A DNA stretch of 64,000 nt, taken from Oscillatoriales cyanobacterium. GTDB taxonomy: Bacteria > Cyanobacteriota > Cyanobacteriia > CACIAM-69d. Shown one piece after another: positions 46,770-59,384 of this stretch (positions are counted from its first letter, which is position 1; every line of letters begins with the position of its first letter). The translations under genes were made by a program, and so were the position numbers. Where the stretch lies: NCBI GenBank assembly GCA_004292515.1, contig RDXB01000035.1:1-64000 (forward strand). Reading direction: 5' to 3'. The notes below the pieces were generated by a model, which was not told where the DNA came from, made no database searches, and saw only the letters and a list, made by a program, of their open reading frames with translations.

Positions 46770-48854
46770 GTGATTTGTCCGATCGACCCTCCTACCGAAA
46801 CTCCCCCCGGCAGTCATCACCACTCTTCTGTGAGCCACGATTGGTCCGTGGCGTGCTCCTGTGTTTTGGTAATTGATGATGAAGCTGCCATCTGTACCAT
46901 GCTCGATCGCCTACTCACGGCCGAGGGCTACCGGGTCATCACCACTAACAGTGGCCAAGGGGGAATTGCCTGCGCACATGAGCAAAATTTTGATCTGATT
47001 CTTCTGGATATTTATTTACCTGACCTGAATGGTTTTCGGGTTTGCGAAACCTTGCAAGCAGATCCCAAAACCTGCGATATTCCCATTATTTTTACCAGCG
47101 CTTCTAATGGCGACCTTGATAAATTGCAAGCCTTCAAGGTGGGCGGCGTTGACTATTTAATCAAGCCCTTTGCCCTAGAAGAAGTGCTGATGCGGGTCAA
47201 AACTCATCTCAAGATTCGCAAAGCAACCCAGCTATTAGCCGCTCAAAACCAGCGCTTGATGGTCGAAATTGCCGAGCGCGAGCGCACAGAAGTAGTCTTA
47301 CAGGAACAGAAGCAATACCTACGCACCATTTTGGATAATATTCCGCAGCAAATTTTCTGGAAAAATGCGGACTTGGTTTTTCTCGGCTGCAACCGCAGTT
47401 GGGCAGAGGCTTCGGGATTGGGAGATCCAGAAAACGCGATCGGTAAGACTGATTGTGACCTCATTGAAGACCCAATGATTGCCGAGCAATTTCGATCACA
47501 AGATCGGCGTGTAATTGAAACAAACACACCTATTTCCCATCAAGTTTTGCGGAAATATCGACAGGATCGGGATGGCCATCCCATTTGGCTGGATTGCTAT
47601 CGTGTGCCAATTCGAGATGCCCAAGGGGAGGTAATTGGTGTGCTGGGTGTGCTGGATGATATTACCGATCGCAAACTTGCGGCCGACGCTCTGCAAGCTG
47701 CTGAAGAGAAATATCGCAGTATTTTTGAGAACGCCCTCGAAGGCATTTTCCAAGCCACCTGGGATGGACAGTTTATTAGTGTTAATCCAGCCTTGGCTCG
47801 CATTTATGGCTATGGCTCGCCCACCGAAGCGATCGAATCCCTTACGGATATTGGCCGGCAACTTTACGTACGATCGCACCGCCGCGAAGAGTTCTTGGCT
47901 TACATGGCACAATACGGCGAAGTTTCTAACTTTGAATCGGAAGTCTATCGTAAAGACGGCCGACGGATTTGGGTTTCTGAAAGCGTCCGCAGTGTCTACA
48001 ACGGCCATGGCGAATTTCTGTACTTTGAAGGACTTGTTCAAGACATTACTGAACGCCGACAAACGGATTTAGAACTCCGAAAGCAACGACAACAATCGGA
48101 GCAATTATTATTAAATATCCTGCCGCAAAAAATCGCCCAGCGCCTCAAAATGCAGCAAACGGCGATGGCGGATCGGTTTGAATCAGCAACGGTTTTGTTT
48201 GCCGATATTGTGGGGTTTACGGAATGGGTTTCGCAAATTCAAGCAGCGGAATTGGTGTCACGGCTGAATGAGATCTTTTCGGAGTTCGATCGGATTGCCG
48301 AGCGCTATGGCGTGGAAAAAATCAAAACGATCGGGGATGCCTACATGGCTGTGGGCGGTGTGCCGTCAACCACGCCTGATCATGCAATGGCTGTCGCGCG
48401 CATGGCCCTGGAAATGCAACAGGCGATCGAGCAGTTCAAGCGGGATGATGGGCAGTCGTTTCAACTCCGAATTGGCATCAACACCGGCCCCCTCGTGGCT
48501 GGGGTGATCGGTATCCGCAAGTTCATCTACGATTTGTGGGGCGACACGGTGAACATTGCCAGCCGCATGGAATCCCAAGGCCAAGCGGGCAGAATTCAAG
48601 TCACCGAATCGACGGCCGCCTTGCTGGGCGATCGGTTCCAGCTCGAACCCCGTGGCCCTTGGGAAGTGCGCGGCCGGGGTGCTATGACCACCTACTGGCT
48701 GTTGGGGGAAGTGCCCGTTCCGATCGAGCCACCCCCAATGCCGCTGAACCCAAACGGCCAGGGCGGGCCCTCCGCCACTCAACAATCCACCCAACAATCC
48801 GCCCAACCCTACCGACCCACCGTGCCCCACCACGATCGCCCCGCCGAGTCCTAG
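46770..48854 (+). CDS. Response-regulator / PAS adenylate cyclase
   Basis: The 694-residue soluble protein has, in order: a receiver domain (30-150; phosphoacceptor Asp80 in LILLDIYLP, Lys132 in LIKPF), a coiled linker, PAS 1 (about 180-300), PAS 2 (about 305-435, with the PAC motif FEGLVQDITERR), a helical linker (EQLLLNILPQKIAQRL) and a class III cyclase domain (about 470-650). Metal Asp residues lie in FADIVGFTEW and KTIGDAYM. The Lys/Asp recognition pair (EKIKTIGD, YDLWGDTVN) is adenylate type. The GTG start is chosen because gaggagg lies 6 bases upstream. bioF follows after 15 bases. A partner histidine kinase is not nearby. Confidence 0.94.
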   Translation: MICPIDPPTETPPGSHHHSSVSHDWSVACSCVLVIDDEAAICTMLDRLLTAEGYRVITTNSGQGGIACAHEQNFDLILLDIYLPDLNGFRVCETLQADPKTCDIPIIFTSASNGDLDKLQAFKVGGVDYLIKPFALEEVLMRVKTHLKIRKATQLLAAQNQRLMVEIAERERTEVVLQEQKQYLRTILDNIPQQIFWKNADLVFLGCNRSWAEASGLGDPENAIGKTDCDLIEDPMIAEQFRSQDRRVIETNTPISHQVLRKYRQDRDGHPIWLDCYRVPIRDAQGEVIGVLGVLDDITDRKLAADALQAAEEKYRSIFENALEGIFQATWDGQFISVNPALARIYGYGSPTEAIESLTDIGRQLYVRSHRREEFLAYMAQYGEVSNFESEVYRKDGRRIWVSESVRSVYNGHGEFLYFEGLVQDITERRQTDLELRKQRQQSEQLLLNILPQKIAQRLKMQQTAMADRFESATVLFADIVGFTEWVSQIQAAELVSRLNEIFSEFDRIAERYGVEKIKTIGDAYMAVGGVPSTTPDHAMAVARMALEMQQAIEQFKRDDGQSFQLRIGINTGPLVAGVIGIRKFIYDLWGDTVNIASRMESQGQAGRIQVTESTAALLGDRFQLEPRGPWEVRGRGAMTTYWLLGEVPVPIEPPPMPLNPNGQGGPSATQQSTQQSAQPYRPTVPHHDRPAES

Positions 48855-48869
48855 CCTGACCCATTACGA

Positions 48870-50093
48870 ATGCCTTCTGCTGCCTATGACTGGATTGCGG
48901 GCGCGCTCGAAACCATCCACCGCGCCCAATGGTATCGATCGCCCCAAGCCCTCGTTGGCCTCCCGGGGCCGGTGGTCGAGCGCCATGGGCAACGGGTGCT
49001 GAACTTTGCCAGCAACGATTATTTAGGCTTGGCGGGCGACCCGCGCTTGCAAGCAGCCGCGATCGCAGCGGTCAACGATTACGGCACGGGCAGCACCGGC
49101 TCGCGGCTGATTACGGGCGATCGAAACCTGCACCGCCAACTGGAACAGGCGATCGCCCAACTCAAGCAAACCGACGATGCGATCGTCTTCAGTGCGGGCT
49201 ATTTGGCTAACTTGGGCACGATCGCCGCTCTGGTGGGGTCGCGGGATTTGGTTTTGAGCGATCGCTACAACCACTCCAGCTTGATCAATGGGGCCAAACT
49301 CAGCGGCGCAACCTTTTTGGAGTATGGCCACTGTGATCTGACTGACTTACAAACCCTACTGGAGCAGCATCGCCCCCACCATCGCCGCTGCTTAATCCTG
49401 ACCGACACCGTGTTCAGCATGGATGGAGACCTGGCTCCCCTGCCCGAGTTGCTGGACTTGGCCGATCGATTTGCAGCGATGGTGTTGGTGGACGAAGCCC
49501 ACAGTACGGGAGTGTTTGGGGCAACGGGGGCCGGTTGTGTAGAGTCCCTGGGCTGCACGGGCCGGGCGATCGTCCAAATCGGCACTCTCAGCAAGGCCCT
49601 CGGCAGCCTGGGCGGTTATGTGGCCGGGTCGGCAGAGCTAATTGATTTTTTGCGGAACCGGGCCGCCACTTGGATCTACAGCACCGGCCTGTCACCCGCC
49701 GACACGGCCGCCGCCCTCGCAGCCATACAAATTGTCCGTGCGGAACCCGATCGGCGCGATCGGCTGTGGCGAAATGTGGCCAATCTCCAACGGCAATTGC
49801 AGCAATGGCTACAATCGTTACCGAGCACTTTGCAGAATCGCCCCGCCCCTTACCGGCTGTTGCCCAGTGCGTCACCGATCCTCTGTCTACAAGGGCCCGA
49901 CCCGGCTACGATTGTGCGCTTGGGGCGATCGCTCACTGAGCATGGCATCTGGGCCGGGGCCATTCGGCCGCCCACCGTGCCTACCAGCCGCCTGCGGTTT
50001 ACCCTGATGGCATCCCACGAACCAGCACAAATCGATCGCCTAGTGGCCGCCATCGATGCCGTTGTCCGAAACGTAGACCATGCCGCTCCCTAG
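48870..50093 (+). CDS. bioF: 8-amino-7-oxononanoate synthase
   Basis: BioF is the PLP enzyme that condenses pimeloyl-ACP or -CoA with alanine in biotin synthesis. The 407-residue protein shows [41 protein letters not shown] and the PLP lysine in [16 protein letters not shown] (about 236-251). A glycine C-acetyltransferase is a related alternative, but the overall wording fits cyanobacterial BioF. It lies 15 bases behind the cyclase gene, so it may be co-transcribed with it. Confidence 0.9.
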   Translation: MPSAAYDWIAGALETIHRAQWYRSPQALVGLPGPVVERHGQRVLNFASNDYLGLAGDPRLQAAAIAAVNDYGTGSTGSRLITGDRNLHRQLEQAIAQLKQTDDAIVFSAGYLANLGTIAALVGSRDLVLSDRYNHSSLINGAKLSGATFLEYGHCDLTDLQTLLEQHRPHHRRCLILTDTVFSMDGDLAPLPELLDLADRFAAMVLVDEAHSTGVFGATGAGCVESLGCTGRAIVQIGTLSKALGSLGGYVAGSAELIDFLRNRAATWIYSTGLSPADTAAALAAIQIVRAEPDRRDRLWRNVANLQRQLQQWLQSLPSTLQNRPAPYRLLPSASPILCLQGPDPATIVRLGRSLTEHGIWAGAIRPPTVPTSRLRFTLMASHEPAQIDRLVAAIDAVVRNVDHAAP

Positions 50094-50419
50094 CGGGGCA
50101 ATCCGAGAGCAGTTCGAGCCATGCGTTAGGTCAAGCGATGCGTTGGTTATAGATGCCCAAACCGACCCACCGAATCGATCGCTGAAGCACCAATGCTCAA
50201 TCAACGATCGATCTATGCCGATCCATATCGATCCATCAAGCGAATCGATTATGAAACGCGAATTCAAGGCGCGAATTTCAATCGGATTGCACCCAAGCCT
50301 CAAACTCCAGCGGAGAACGCGCTAGCAGCTTCTATAACCCTTTCGTGTTAAGATTGACTGATGTTTTGAAGTTATAGGCAAACTCAACGCCTATACGTCC
50401 GATTTGGAGCGGAGCTAGC
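50094..50419. other. Intergenic bioF-gyrB
   Basis: I see no gene. Many copies of the tetramer-rich pattern gatcgatc occur near 50175-50245. The gyrB leader has ggagcggag before the ATG. A promoter cannot be fixed; ttgact (50353) and ttatag (50373) are the best boxes but are closer than usual. Confidence 0.4.
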
Positions 50420-52357
<1,938 letters not shown>

Positions 52358-52404
52358 CCTGGATCTCTAGGACTCGCGGGGCAGGGGGAGTACCTGTGAC
52401 GTGA

Positions 52405-52425
52405 TCATGTTGACATCCTCCCCTA
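52405..52425 (-). mobile_element. Isolated right-end of the IS200/IS605-like remnant family
   Basis: On the minus strand the sequence ends ggggaggatgtcaac, identical to the right end at 12377-12391. The tnpB-tail blocks are missing, and a 91-bp MITE begins 29 bases further on, so this is a truncated, reworked copy. Confidence 0.45.
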
Positions 52426-52453
52426 TCGCAGTACAGCACACTGTTTAGGAATT

Positions 52454-52544
52454 GGTAGTGCCGTAATTCAGTAACGATGAGCGGGTGAAAGCCTTGCAGT
52501 GTCAGCGATCTTTTTCTAAAAAGCATCACCTCACAGGCACTACC
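52454..52544 (+). mobile_element. 91-bp MITE, copy 2, with 8-bp target duplication
   Basis: Same ends and length as 13297-13387 (ggtagtgccgtaattcag ... cacaggcactacc). It is flanked by taggaatt on both sides (52446-52453, 52545-52552). The internal sequence differs from copy 1 at only a few bases. Confidence 0.9.
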
Positions 52545-52554
52545 TAGGAATTCA

Positions 52555-52659
52555 TTACCTGATCGCCCCTTCTAGTTGCGTTTTGGCAGCGGCGATCGCC
52601 TCATCCAGTTTGCTGGCATCGCGGCCGCCCGCTTGGGCCAGGTTGGGTTTGCCGCCGCC
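52555..52659 (-). pseudogene. Duplicated 3' end of alaS
   Basis: This 105-base block matches alaS positions 54538-54642 at 102 of 105 bases, in the same orientation and including the stop codon. It encodes [20 protein letters not shown]... to ...EGAIR. Two of the three differences are synonymous; one changes the last residue (Gly to Arg). It has no start and cannot work alone. Beyond 52659 the match ends abruptly. Confidence 0.9.
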
Positions 52660-52785
52660 ATCCCCGTTGTCCAACACTTTCTACGCACCGGCTAGCCGCC
52701 TTTTATCTAGGAAGGCAACGGCTGGTCTCAGTTCAAGCATGGTAGCCCTAATTCAAGAACCAAGATATAGTCAACTTTAAAAAAG

Positions 52786-52876
52786 GGTAGTGCCGTAATT
52801 CAGTAATGATGAACGGGTAAAAGTCTTATGGCGTAAGCAATCAGTTGCCGAAAACCATCACCTCACAGGCACTGCC
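52786..52876 (+). mobile_element. 91-bp MITE, copy 3, with 8-bp target duplication
   Basis: It begins ggtagtgccgtaattcag and ends cacaggcactgcc, one terminal base changed. It is flanked by taaaaaag on both sides (52778-52785, 52877-52884). The interior is more diverged than between copies 1 and 2. The stretch from here to the RTX start (53055) is AT-rich and without a gene. Confidence 0.9.
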
Positions 52877-53054
52877 TAAAAAAGTTACCATAAAAGTGAA
52901 GTTTACAAAATTTCACTTTTGTCAGGAATAGAGTAGCTTGACACTTTTTATCTCCGGAATTAGGCTACTATGAAGGTGATTTACCAATACTCGTTCCTTT
53001 GAGCTGTCTTCATATATCTTGAAAAGTTATCTTTGATAAGAGTCATTGCAACTT

Positions 53055-54419
53055 ATGGCCCCTTCTCCTGTTGCTTTAACCGTATTTGGAAAGGATTCAA
53101 TCTTCCTTGCTGGTCTTTCCGAAAGCTCTCTTCGCCCACCATCCTTGGCATCCGCCAGCCTTCCAAAATTCATCTCAGTCAAAGCAAGTGACCGGGTGTC
53201 TGTTTTTCCACCAAATGGGCGCGTTAACAACTCAGGAGGTGAAAGCTTTACTGCTGAAGGGTTTGCAAGTAGTGACCTTTCTCCCATTAATGGGTTGAGC
53301 GGGTATAAAGGGCCAATTGGGTTGACAGGCGTTTTCCTGGGTGATGCTCCCTCTCTTGTGTCTCCTGTTGTCCTGCAAGATTTTAACCAGGGCACTAGTT
53401 TTAGTTCTCTCAGCCCCCAGCTTGGTCAAGTCTTTTTCATTGGAGATGGCTTAACCGGTAATGGGACAGGCTCTCGACAGTCTTTTATCGCACCTCTAGG
53501 TGCGACACGCCTCTACCTAGGTATTCCTGATGGGGAATTTTTTAGAGGACTACCAGGTCAATATCAAGATAATGGAGGCTCTTTTGCTGTTTCTGGTGAG
53601 GTAGTTTCCCCGCAAAATAGCAACGGTGGATCTGGCGCTACGAGTAACTCCAACACTTCAGTCCTAGGCAATGGCTTCATTCCTGAGGTCTACCTCCGTG
53701 TGGTTCAAACTGTAGGAGCAAACATCCGTCAGGCAGAAGCACCTGGCAACCGTTTCTTTGATGTTCCCAACGGTAGTCTGAGCAATCTCTACAACATCCC
53801 CGCAGGAGGTGTCCTCGCAAGTTTCCCTAATGGAACTCGCACCCTTGATGGCAACGATACCGTCATTGGCTCGGTAGCTAACGATGTGATCTACGGTAAC
53901 CAGGGCGATGATTCCCTACGGGGCGAAGCTGGTGATGACAACTTGCTGGGGGGACGTGACAACGACATCCTGGAAGGAGGAATCGGTACTGACTATCTCA
54001 ATGGAAACATCGGTAACGACTTCGTTAACGGTGGAGATGGTAACGACTATGTTCGCGGCGGGCAGGGTAACGACATCCTATTGGGTGGTGAAGGGGCAGA
54101 TGTCCTCATCGGAGATTTTGGCACTGACACTCTGACAGGGGGAATTGGCCCAGATGCCTTCATCATCCGCAGCTCCGTAGAACCCAATCCGACCCGTGAC
54201 CTGGCAGATGTGATTAGTGATTTCTCCTCGTTAGATGACGTAATCCTCATTACTGGCAGTTTCACGATTCGGGATTTGGCAATCGAAGCTTCTGGGTCGG
54301 ATACCACAATTCGCACACTAAGCGGAAACTTCCTCGCGCGAGTATTGAACAATACGCCGGGCCGTGTTCAGGAATCCCTGGTGGTCATCCCTGAAAACAG
54401 TCCCATTTTGACGCTGTAA
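53055..54419 (+). CDS. RTX (hemolysin-type calcium-binding) repeat protein
   Basis: The 454-residue protein starts MAPSPVALTVFGKDSIFLAG. The N-terminal half is beta-rich, with a galactose-binding-like patch (LYLGIPDGEFFRGLPGQYQDNGGSFAVSGEV, about 155-185). From about 270 to 370 it carries RTX nonapeptides (GNQGDDSLRGEAGDDNLLGG, GGDGNDYVRGGQGNDILLGG) that bind calcium and fold outside the cell. A C-terminal DAFIIRSS...ADVISDFSSLDDVILIT block resembles RTX end modules. It has no classical signal peptide, so type I secretion is likely. It lacks HIP1 sites and is AT-richer than its neighbours, which suggests acquisition. An in-frame TTG lies three codons upstream. Confidence 0.88.
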   Translation: MAPSPVALTVFGKDSIFLAGLSESSLRPPSLASASLPKFISVKASDRVSVFPPNGRVNNSGGESFTAEGFASSDLSPINGLSGYKGPIGLTGVFLGDAPSLVSPVVLQDFNQGTSFSSLSPQLGQVFFIGDGLTGNGTGSRQSFIAPLGATRLYLGIPDGEFFRGLPGQYQDNGGSFAVSGEVVSPQNSNGGSGATSNSNTSVLGNGFIPEVYLRVVQTVGANIRQAEAPGNRFFDVPNGSLSNLYNIPAGGVLASFPNGTRTLDGNDTVIGSVANDVIYGNQGDDSLRGEAGDDNLLGGRDNDILEGGIGTDYLNGNIGNDFVNGGDGNDYVRGGQGNDILLGGEGADVLIGDFGTDTLTGGIGPDAFIIRSSVEPNPTRDLADVISDFSSLDDVILITGSFTIRDLAIEASGSDTTIRTLSGNFLARVLNNTPGRVQESLVVIPENSPILTL

Positions 54420-54464
54420 AAAGTCACTCGAAGGATCTCTTCTGGCCTGTGCTTTTCGCAGATA

Positions 54465-54507
54465 AAAAAATAGATGCCGATCACCCTTGGATCGGCATCT
54501 ATTTTTT
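54465..54507. terminator. Bidirectional terminator between RTX gene and alaS
   Basis: An 18-bp perfect stem has arms starting aaaaaatagatgccgatc and ending gatcggcatctatttttt, with a 7-base loop. It has A- and T-runs at its outer ends, so it can act for both convergent genes. Confidence 0.9.
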
Positions 54508-54537
54508 CGTCGAGTTTTAAGACGAGTTGTAGGCGCG

Positions 54538-57174
54538 TTACCCGATCGCCCCTTCTAGTTGCGTTTTAGCAGCGGCGATCGCCTCGTCCAGTTTGCTGGC
54601 ATCGCGGCCGCCCGCTTGGGCCAGGTTGGGTTTGCCGCCGCCGCCACCGCCGCAGAGTTTGGCGATCGCCCCGATGAATTTGCCTGCTTGTAGGCCCTTG
54701 GCGATCGTTGCTTTGCCGAAAGCCGCCACCAGGCTCACTTTGCCGTCATCGGTGGCCGAAGCCAGCACCACCGCCGCGCCATCGCCCAGCTTTTGGGCCA
54801 GCCGATCGCCCGCCGTGGTCAGGGAAGCCGCATCGACCCCATCGATCCGCGCCACCAAAATGTGGAAGTCGCCGATCGCCTCGGCCTGGCTGGCCAAACT
54901 GTCGGACTTGGCGATCGCCAGTTCTGCTTTCAGGGCATCCAGTTGCTTTTGGCTGGTTTTCAGCTCCTCTTGCAGGGTGCTGACCCGATCGAGCACTTCC
55001 TCGGGCTTCACCTTGAACCGATCGCTCAGGTCGCGCACCACCCGATCGCGCAGGTTCAAATAGTCCAAAATTGCCGGGCCCGACACCGCCTCAATCCGTC
55101 GGATGCCGGAAGCCACGCCCGCTTCGGAAATAATCTTGAATGCGCCGATTTCCGCCGTGTTGCTGACGTGAGTGCCGCCGCACAGTTCCATCGACACGCC
55201 GGGGAAATCGACCACCCGCACCATGTCGCCATATTTCTCGCCAAACATGGCCGTTGCACCCTTGGCCTTGGCATCGGCGATCGGCATTTCCGCCACCACT
55301 GCGCCGTGGGCTTCCGCAATCCAGGTGTTCACTTGACTTTCCACCTGGGCCACCTCGTCGGCGGTCAGGGGGCGGGGGCAGTTGAAGTCAAACCGCAGCC
55401 GATCGAAGTCCACCAGCGAACCGGCTTGGGAAATGCTGGGATCGATCAGCGCTTTCAGGGCCGCTTGCAACAGGTGAGTGGCGCTGTGGTTGGCTTGGGC
55501 CCGACGGCGGCAGGCTTGGTCGATCGTGGACGAGAGGGTTTGACCCGCTTTTAGGGTTCCGCGATCGACTCGCCCAAAGTGTACGAAAAAGTCCGATTCT
55601 TTTTTGACATCGGTGATGCGCACCAGCAAATCATCGCCGCTGAAATAACCCCGATCGCCAATTTGTCCGCCCGATTCCGCATAGAAGGGGGTGCGATCGA
55701 GCAGGATTTGTACCTCATCACCAGCGCTAGCGGTTTCTACTACTTTGCCCGCCACCAACAGCGCTTCCACTTGGGCGGTGCTGGCGCTGTTTTGGTAGCC
55801 CAAAAATTCGGTTTTTTGGACTTTTTCGGCGAGGGAATCGATCGAACCTTGAACGGTCAAATCGATCGTTTCGTGGGCGGCGCGGGCCCGTTCCCGCTGC
55901 TTGTCCATTTCCACTTCAAAGCCTGCCGCATCCACAGAAATGCCCTGTTCTTCGGCGATTTCCTGGGTCAATTCCAGCGGAAAACCAAAGGTGTCATAAA
56001 GAACAAAGGCATCGGCTCCCGAAATCTGTTGGGGATTTTTGGCGAGGATTTCTGACAGCAGCTTTTCACCCCGTTCCAAAGTTTTCAGGAATTGGGCTTC
56101 TTCCCGTTGCAATTCTGACTTGATGTAATCAGCCCGATCGCGCACATTCGGATAAATCGCTTCCGACAGGGCGATCGCCGCTTCTGCGACTTGCGTGGTG
56201 AATTCACCGGCAATCCCGATCAAGCGGCCATGGCGCACCACCCGCCGAATCAACCGCCGTAAAATGTAGCCCCGACCCAGGTTAGAAGCGGTCACTCCAT
56301 CGGCAATTAGATGTACGACGGCCCGCACGTGGTCGCCGATGACCTTGAGGGAAACCTGGGCTTTTTCGTCGGCTTTGGCGTAGTCCACCTGGGCAATATC
56401 GGCGGCCGTTTTGATGATCGGGAAAATCAGATCCGTTTCATAGTTATTCGGCACTTTTTGCAGGATTTGGGCCATCCGCTCCAAGCCCATGCCCGTATCG
56501 ATATTTTGGTTTTGCAGGGGCGTGAGGTTGCCGTCTGCATCGCGGTTATATTGCATGAACACCAAGTTATAAAACTCGATGAACCGCTCATCGTCTTCTA
56601 GGTCAACCTCACCGGCTTGATCGGGAAAAAAGTCGTAATACAGCTCCGAGCAAGGGCCGCAAGGGCCAGTGGGGCCAGACACCCAAAAGTTATCGGCCTC
56701 GCCCATCCGTTTAATGCGATGTTCGGGCACACCGATTTGGTCGCGCCAGATCGCAAAGGCTTCGTCGTCGCTTTCAAACACACTCACGGCGATGTTTTTC
56801 GGGTCTAAGCCAAAGCCCACTTCGGGATCGGTGGAGAGTTTCCAAGCCCAGGCGATCGCCTCTTTCTTGAAATAGTCCCCGAAGCTAAAGTTACCCAACA
56901 TTTCAAAGAAGGTGTGGTGGCGCTTGGTGCGGCCCACGTTTTCAATGTCGTTGGTGCGAATGCATTTTTGGGAAGTCGTCGCGCGGGGCGTAGCGGGCGC
57001 TTGCTGGCCCAAAAAGATCGGCTTGAAGGGCAACATCCCGGCGATCGTCAGCAACACCGTCGGATCTTCCGGCACCAGGGAGGCGCTGGGGAGGCGCTTG
57101 TGGGTTTGGGCCTCGAAGAAAGCCAGAAATTTTTCGCGAATTTGGGAACCGCTGAGGGAGGCTGGCGACGGCAT
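54538..57174 (-). CDS. alaS: Alanyl-tRNA synthetase
   Basis: AlaRS charges tRNA-Ala. The 878-residue protein has a class II catalytic domain ([38 protein letters not shown]), a tRNA-recognition domain, an editing domain with the zinc motif HSATH...CGGTH, a coiled coil ([22 protein letters not shown]) and the C-terminal DHHA1-type domain with [18 protein letters not shown]. The frame continues 22 codons upstream, but ATG 57174 ([21 protein letters not shown]) matches the family start. A partial copy of its 3' end lies at 52555. Confidence 0.98.
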   Translation of the reverse strand: MPSPASLSGSQIREKFLAFFEAQTHKRLPSASLVPEDPTVLLTIAGMLPFKPIFLGQQAPATPRATTSQKCIRTNDIENVGRTKRHHTFFEMLGNFSFGDYFKKEAIAWAWKLSTDPEVGFGLDPKNIAVSVFESDDEAFAIWRDQIGVPEHRIKRMGEADNFWVSGPTGPCGPCSELYYDFFPDQAGEVDLEDDERFIEFYNLVFMQYNRDADGNLTPLQNQNIDTGMGLERMAQILQKVPNNYETDLIFPIIKTAADIAQVDYAKADEKAQVSLKVIGDHVRAVVHLIADGVTASNLGRGYILRRLIRRVVRHGRLIGIAGEFTTQVAEAAIALSEAIYPNVRDRADYIKSELQREEAQFLKTLERGEKLLSEILAKNPQQISGADAFVLYDTFGFPLELTQEIAEEQGISVDAAGFEVEMDKQRERARAAHETIDLTVQGSIDSLAEKVQKTEFLGYQNSASTAQVEALLVAGKVVETASAGDEVQILLDRTPFYAESGGQIGDRGYFSGDDLLVRITDVKKESDFFVHFGRVDRGTLKAGQTLSSTIDQACRRRAQANHSATHLLQAALKALIDPSISQAGSLVDFDRLRFDFNCPRPLTADEVAQVESQVNTWIAEAHGAVVAEMPIADAKAKGATAMFGEKYGDMVRVVDFPGVSMELCGGTHVSNTAEIGAFKIISEAGVASGIRRIEAVSGPAILDYLNLRDRVVRDLSDRFKVKPEEVLDRVSTLQEELKTSQKQLDALKAELAIAKSDSLASQAEAIGDFHILVARIDGVDAASLTTAGDRLAQKLGDGAAVVLASATDDGKVSLVAAFGKATIAKGLQAGKFIGAIAKLCGGGGGGKPNLAQAGGRDASKLDEAIAAAKTQLEGAIG

Positions 57175-57326
57175 AGGGTGGCGGGGTGGGCGGGACGATC
57201 GAAGACTAGTTGCTAAAACCAGTTTATGAGTGTAACGCAAGTCGGGTCGCCCCGCGCCCAGCCCTGACGAGTCCCAGCCAAGGCCGGCCGCTCACGGACG
57301 ATCGCCCCCAAAGTTGCCCCTAACCC

Positions 57327-59384
57327 CTACTGGATGCGGAAGTTACTCAACACGCCTTCCAAGACCGCATCCCGGTGCCAAAGGGAGTCGCTGTCGATCG
57401 CCACCACGTAGGTTTTGCCCCGGCGGGTGTGCAGCGCCACAATCGAAGCCAAGGATGGATTATCGATCGTGTAGAGTTGCCAGCGACGGTTGCGGTAGCG
57501 GCGTTCACCGACTGCTTTGGTTGGATAGGGCAGCGATCGCAACACCTCTGACGCCGACTGCTGCGCCACCGACACGGCCAGCACCCGCCCTGTGGCAAAC
57601 CCGCTTTCATCAAACTCACTCCAAACCGGTGCTAGCCCCTGCATACTCAAGCGCCACCCGGCCGGAATCACCGTATTGATCCCCAAGGTGCTGACGGCGG
57701 TGGGGGTGAACCGCAAAGGTTTCGGCACATCAAAGGCCACCCGCATTTGACCCACACAGCTTCCATTGGGCCCTTGCTCAGGGCTTCGCAGAAAGTCGCC
57801 CATGATCCGGCTGACACAATCGGCGCTGCCAAACACCGCATGGCTCAGACCCGGAAAGACTTGGCGATAGTGGCGGCTCAGACCCTGGGCGACCCGTTCC
57901 GCAAACTCCGGCGGCGTAACTTGATCCAGCTCGCCCGACAGCAACAGGGTAGGAACGGCACTTTGGATCGGCTGATTGGCTTTGGGTTCCAGCGGTGGCA
58001 CTTGCCAGGTTTGGCAAGTTCGCAGCAACTCTTCGGGAGCCTGTTGCAGCGCCGGGGCAATTTCGGGATAGACCCCACTGATGTTGACATCAGCCATTGA
58101 AAAACCGCCGTCTTCCGAACACATCACCGAGTTGTAGACCCCATCGGCTTGGCCTTTGGTGAACAACAGCAGGGGCAACACGCGCAAAATACCGGCGTAA
58201 TTATTTTGGCGGGTTTCACGCAGGGCTTGCGGCAGCTTGGGGATGCTGGCGGAAGAATAAAAGGCGGTGCTGACAGCGGAGATAAAGCCGTCGCCATCAA
58301 TCAACACCGGCACGGCCAGCCGATCGGGGTTTAGATTCTCGATCAAAATCCGCCCTTCCAACAAGTCTTGTAGTTCCCCATAGTTGGGCAGCTTCACCAA
58401 CAATGGGCGCGATCGCAACCGCCCGATCGCGTCCAAAAAATCCTGCTCCAGGGTGGTGTAGGTGGCCCCACAGACGCGATCGCGCCGACAAGCTTCAAAA
58501 AATCGTCGCAACGCCCGATTGGTATTGCGCGGCAACTGCACAATAAAGCTCTGATCGAGCGGTGCAACGGAATCCATCACCACCGATCGCAGTCGATCGG
58601 GAAAATCCCGCATCAGGTGTTGGGCCAGCATCGTCCCGTAGGACACACCATAGAAATTGAATTGCCCCTCGTAGCCTGCCGCCCGCACCACCATCGGCAC
58701 ATCGGCCGCACTTTCTAGGCTGTTGTAGGCCGCTAGATCAACGCCGGAATTTTTCAGCCGATCGCGACAGCCCGCCACGGCCGCTTGGTAGCGATCGCGC
58801 AGGGCCGGTGAATCAGGAAACCGAGCATTTTTGACCTTGAAATCATAGATTTCTGGGCAAAACAAAAAGGGTTCTGAATAGCGCGTGCCCCGTTGGTCAA
58901 ACAGGATAATGTCGCGATCGCGCATCCCCGCCAAGGAGGGCAAAAAGGCCGGCAACAATTCCAACATCGAAGCGCCCGGCCCGCCCTGGGCCATCACCAG
59001 CGGATCGGGCTGAGGGGTAGCACTTTTGCTCTTGAGAATCGCCACCCCCAGCCGAATCGTTTTGCCAGTGGGATTGGTGTGGCGCTCGGGAACCGTCACC
59101 ATGCCGCAGCGCACCGTTTCTCGGGCAAACTCCGGCGGCAAGGTAAATGGGCAGTTCTTAGGTTCAAAGGTGGGATTAAAACTCGCGTCCAACGCAGGCG
59201 CAGCGGGAGCCGCCGGTTGAGCACCTGGACCGCTAGTTTGAGCGATCGGGGCTGTCGCGGTTTGGGCAGCAACTCGGGGAGCCGCCTGCAGGGTCGCGAT
59301 CGTAGTCGCCAGGGTTGCCAATAGCGTCCCTAGCCGCCAAGGCCAATGTGGCGATCGTGGCTCACTCACCCCTGAAATAGTCAT
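57327..59384 (-). CDS. Exported alpha/beta-hydrolase, S33 tripeptidyl-aminopeptidase type
   Basis: The 685-residue protein has an N-terminal signal peptide (RLGTLLATLATTIATLQAAPRVAAQ), a Pro/Ala linker and an alpha/beta-hydrolase fold with large cap. The nucleophile elbow is GVSYGT (Ser), preceded by DRDIILFDQRGTRYS. The acid lies in LLLSGELDQVTPPEFA and the His in FPGLSHAVFG; a TAP-like C-terminal domain surrounds them. About 130 extra residues follow the hydrolase core (PKPLRFTPTAVSTLGINTVIPAGW onward). Cysteines in EPFLFCPEIYDF and CVGQM may form disulfides. It probably cleaves peptides in the periplasm. Confidence 0.88.
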   Translation of the reverse strand: MTISGVSEPRSPHWPWRLGTLLATLATTIATLQAAPRVAAQTATAPIAQTSGPGAQPAAPAAPALDASFNPTFEPKNCPFTLPPEFARETVRCGMVTVPERHTNPTGKTIRLGVAILKSKSATPQPDPLVMAQGGPGASMLELLPAFLPSLAGMRDRDIILFDQRGTRYSEPFLFCPEIYDFKVKNARFPDSPALRDRYQAAVAGCRDRLKNSGVDLAAYNSLESAADVPMVVRAAGYEGQFNFYGVSYGTMLAQHLMRDFPDRLRSVVMDSVAPLDQSFIVQLPRNTNRALRRFFEACRRDRVCGATYTTLEQDFLDAIGRLRSRPLLVKLPNYGELQDLLEGRILIENLNPDRLAVPVLIDGDGFISAVSTAFYSSASIPKLPQALRETRQNNYAGILRVLPLLLFTKGQADGVYNSVMCSEDGGFSMADVNISGVYPEIAPALQQAPEELLRTCQTWQVPPLEPKANQPIQSAVPTLLLSGELDQVTPPEFAERVAQGLSRHYRQVFPGLSHAVFGSADCVSRIMGDFLRSPEQGPNGSCVGQMRVAFDVPKPLRFTPTAVSTLGINTVIPAGWRLSMQGLAPVWSEFDESGFATGRVLAVSVAQQSASEVLRSLPYPTKAVGERRYRNRRWQLYTIDNPSLASIVALHTRRGKTYVVAIDSDSLWHRDAVLEGVLSNFRIQ

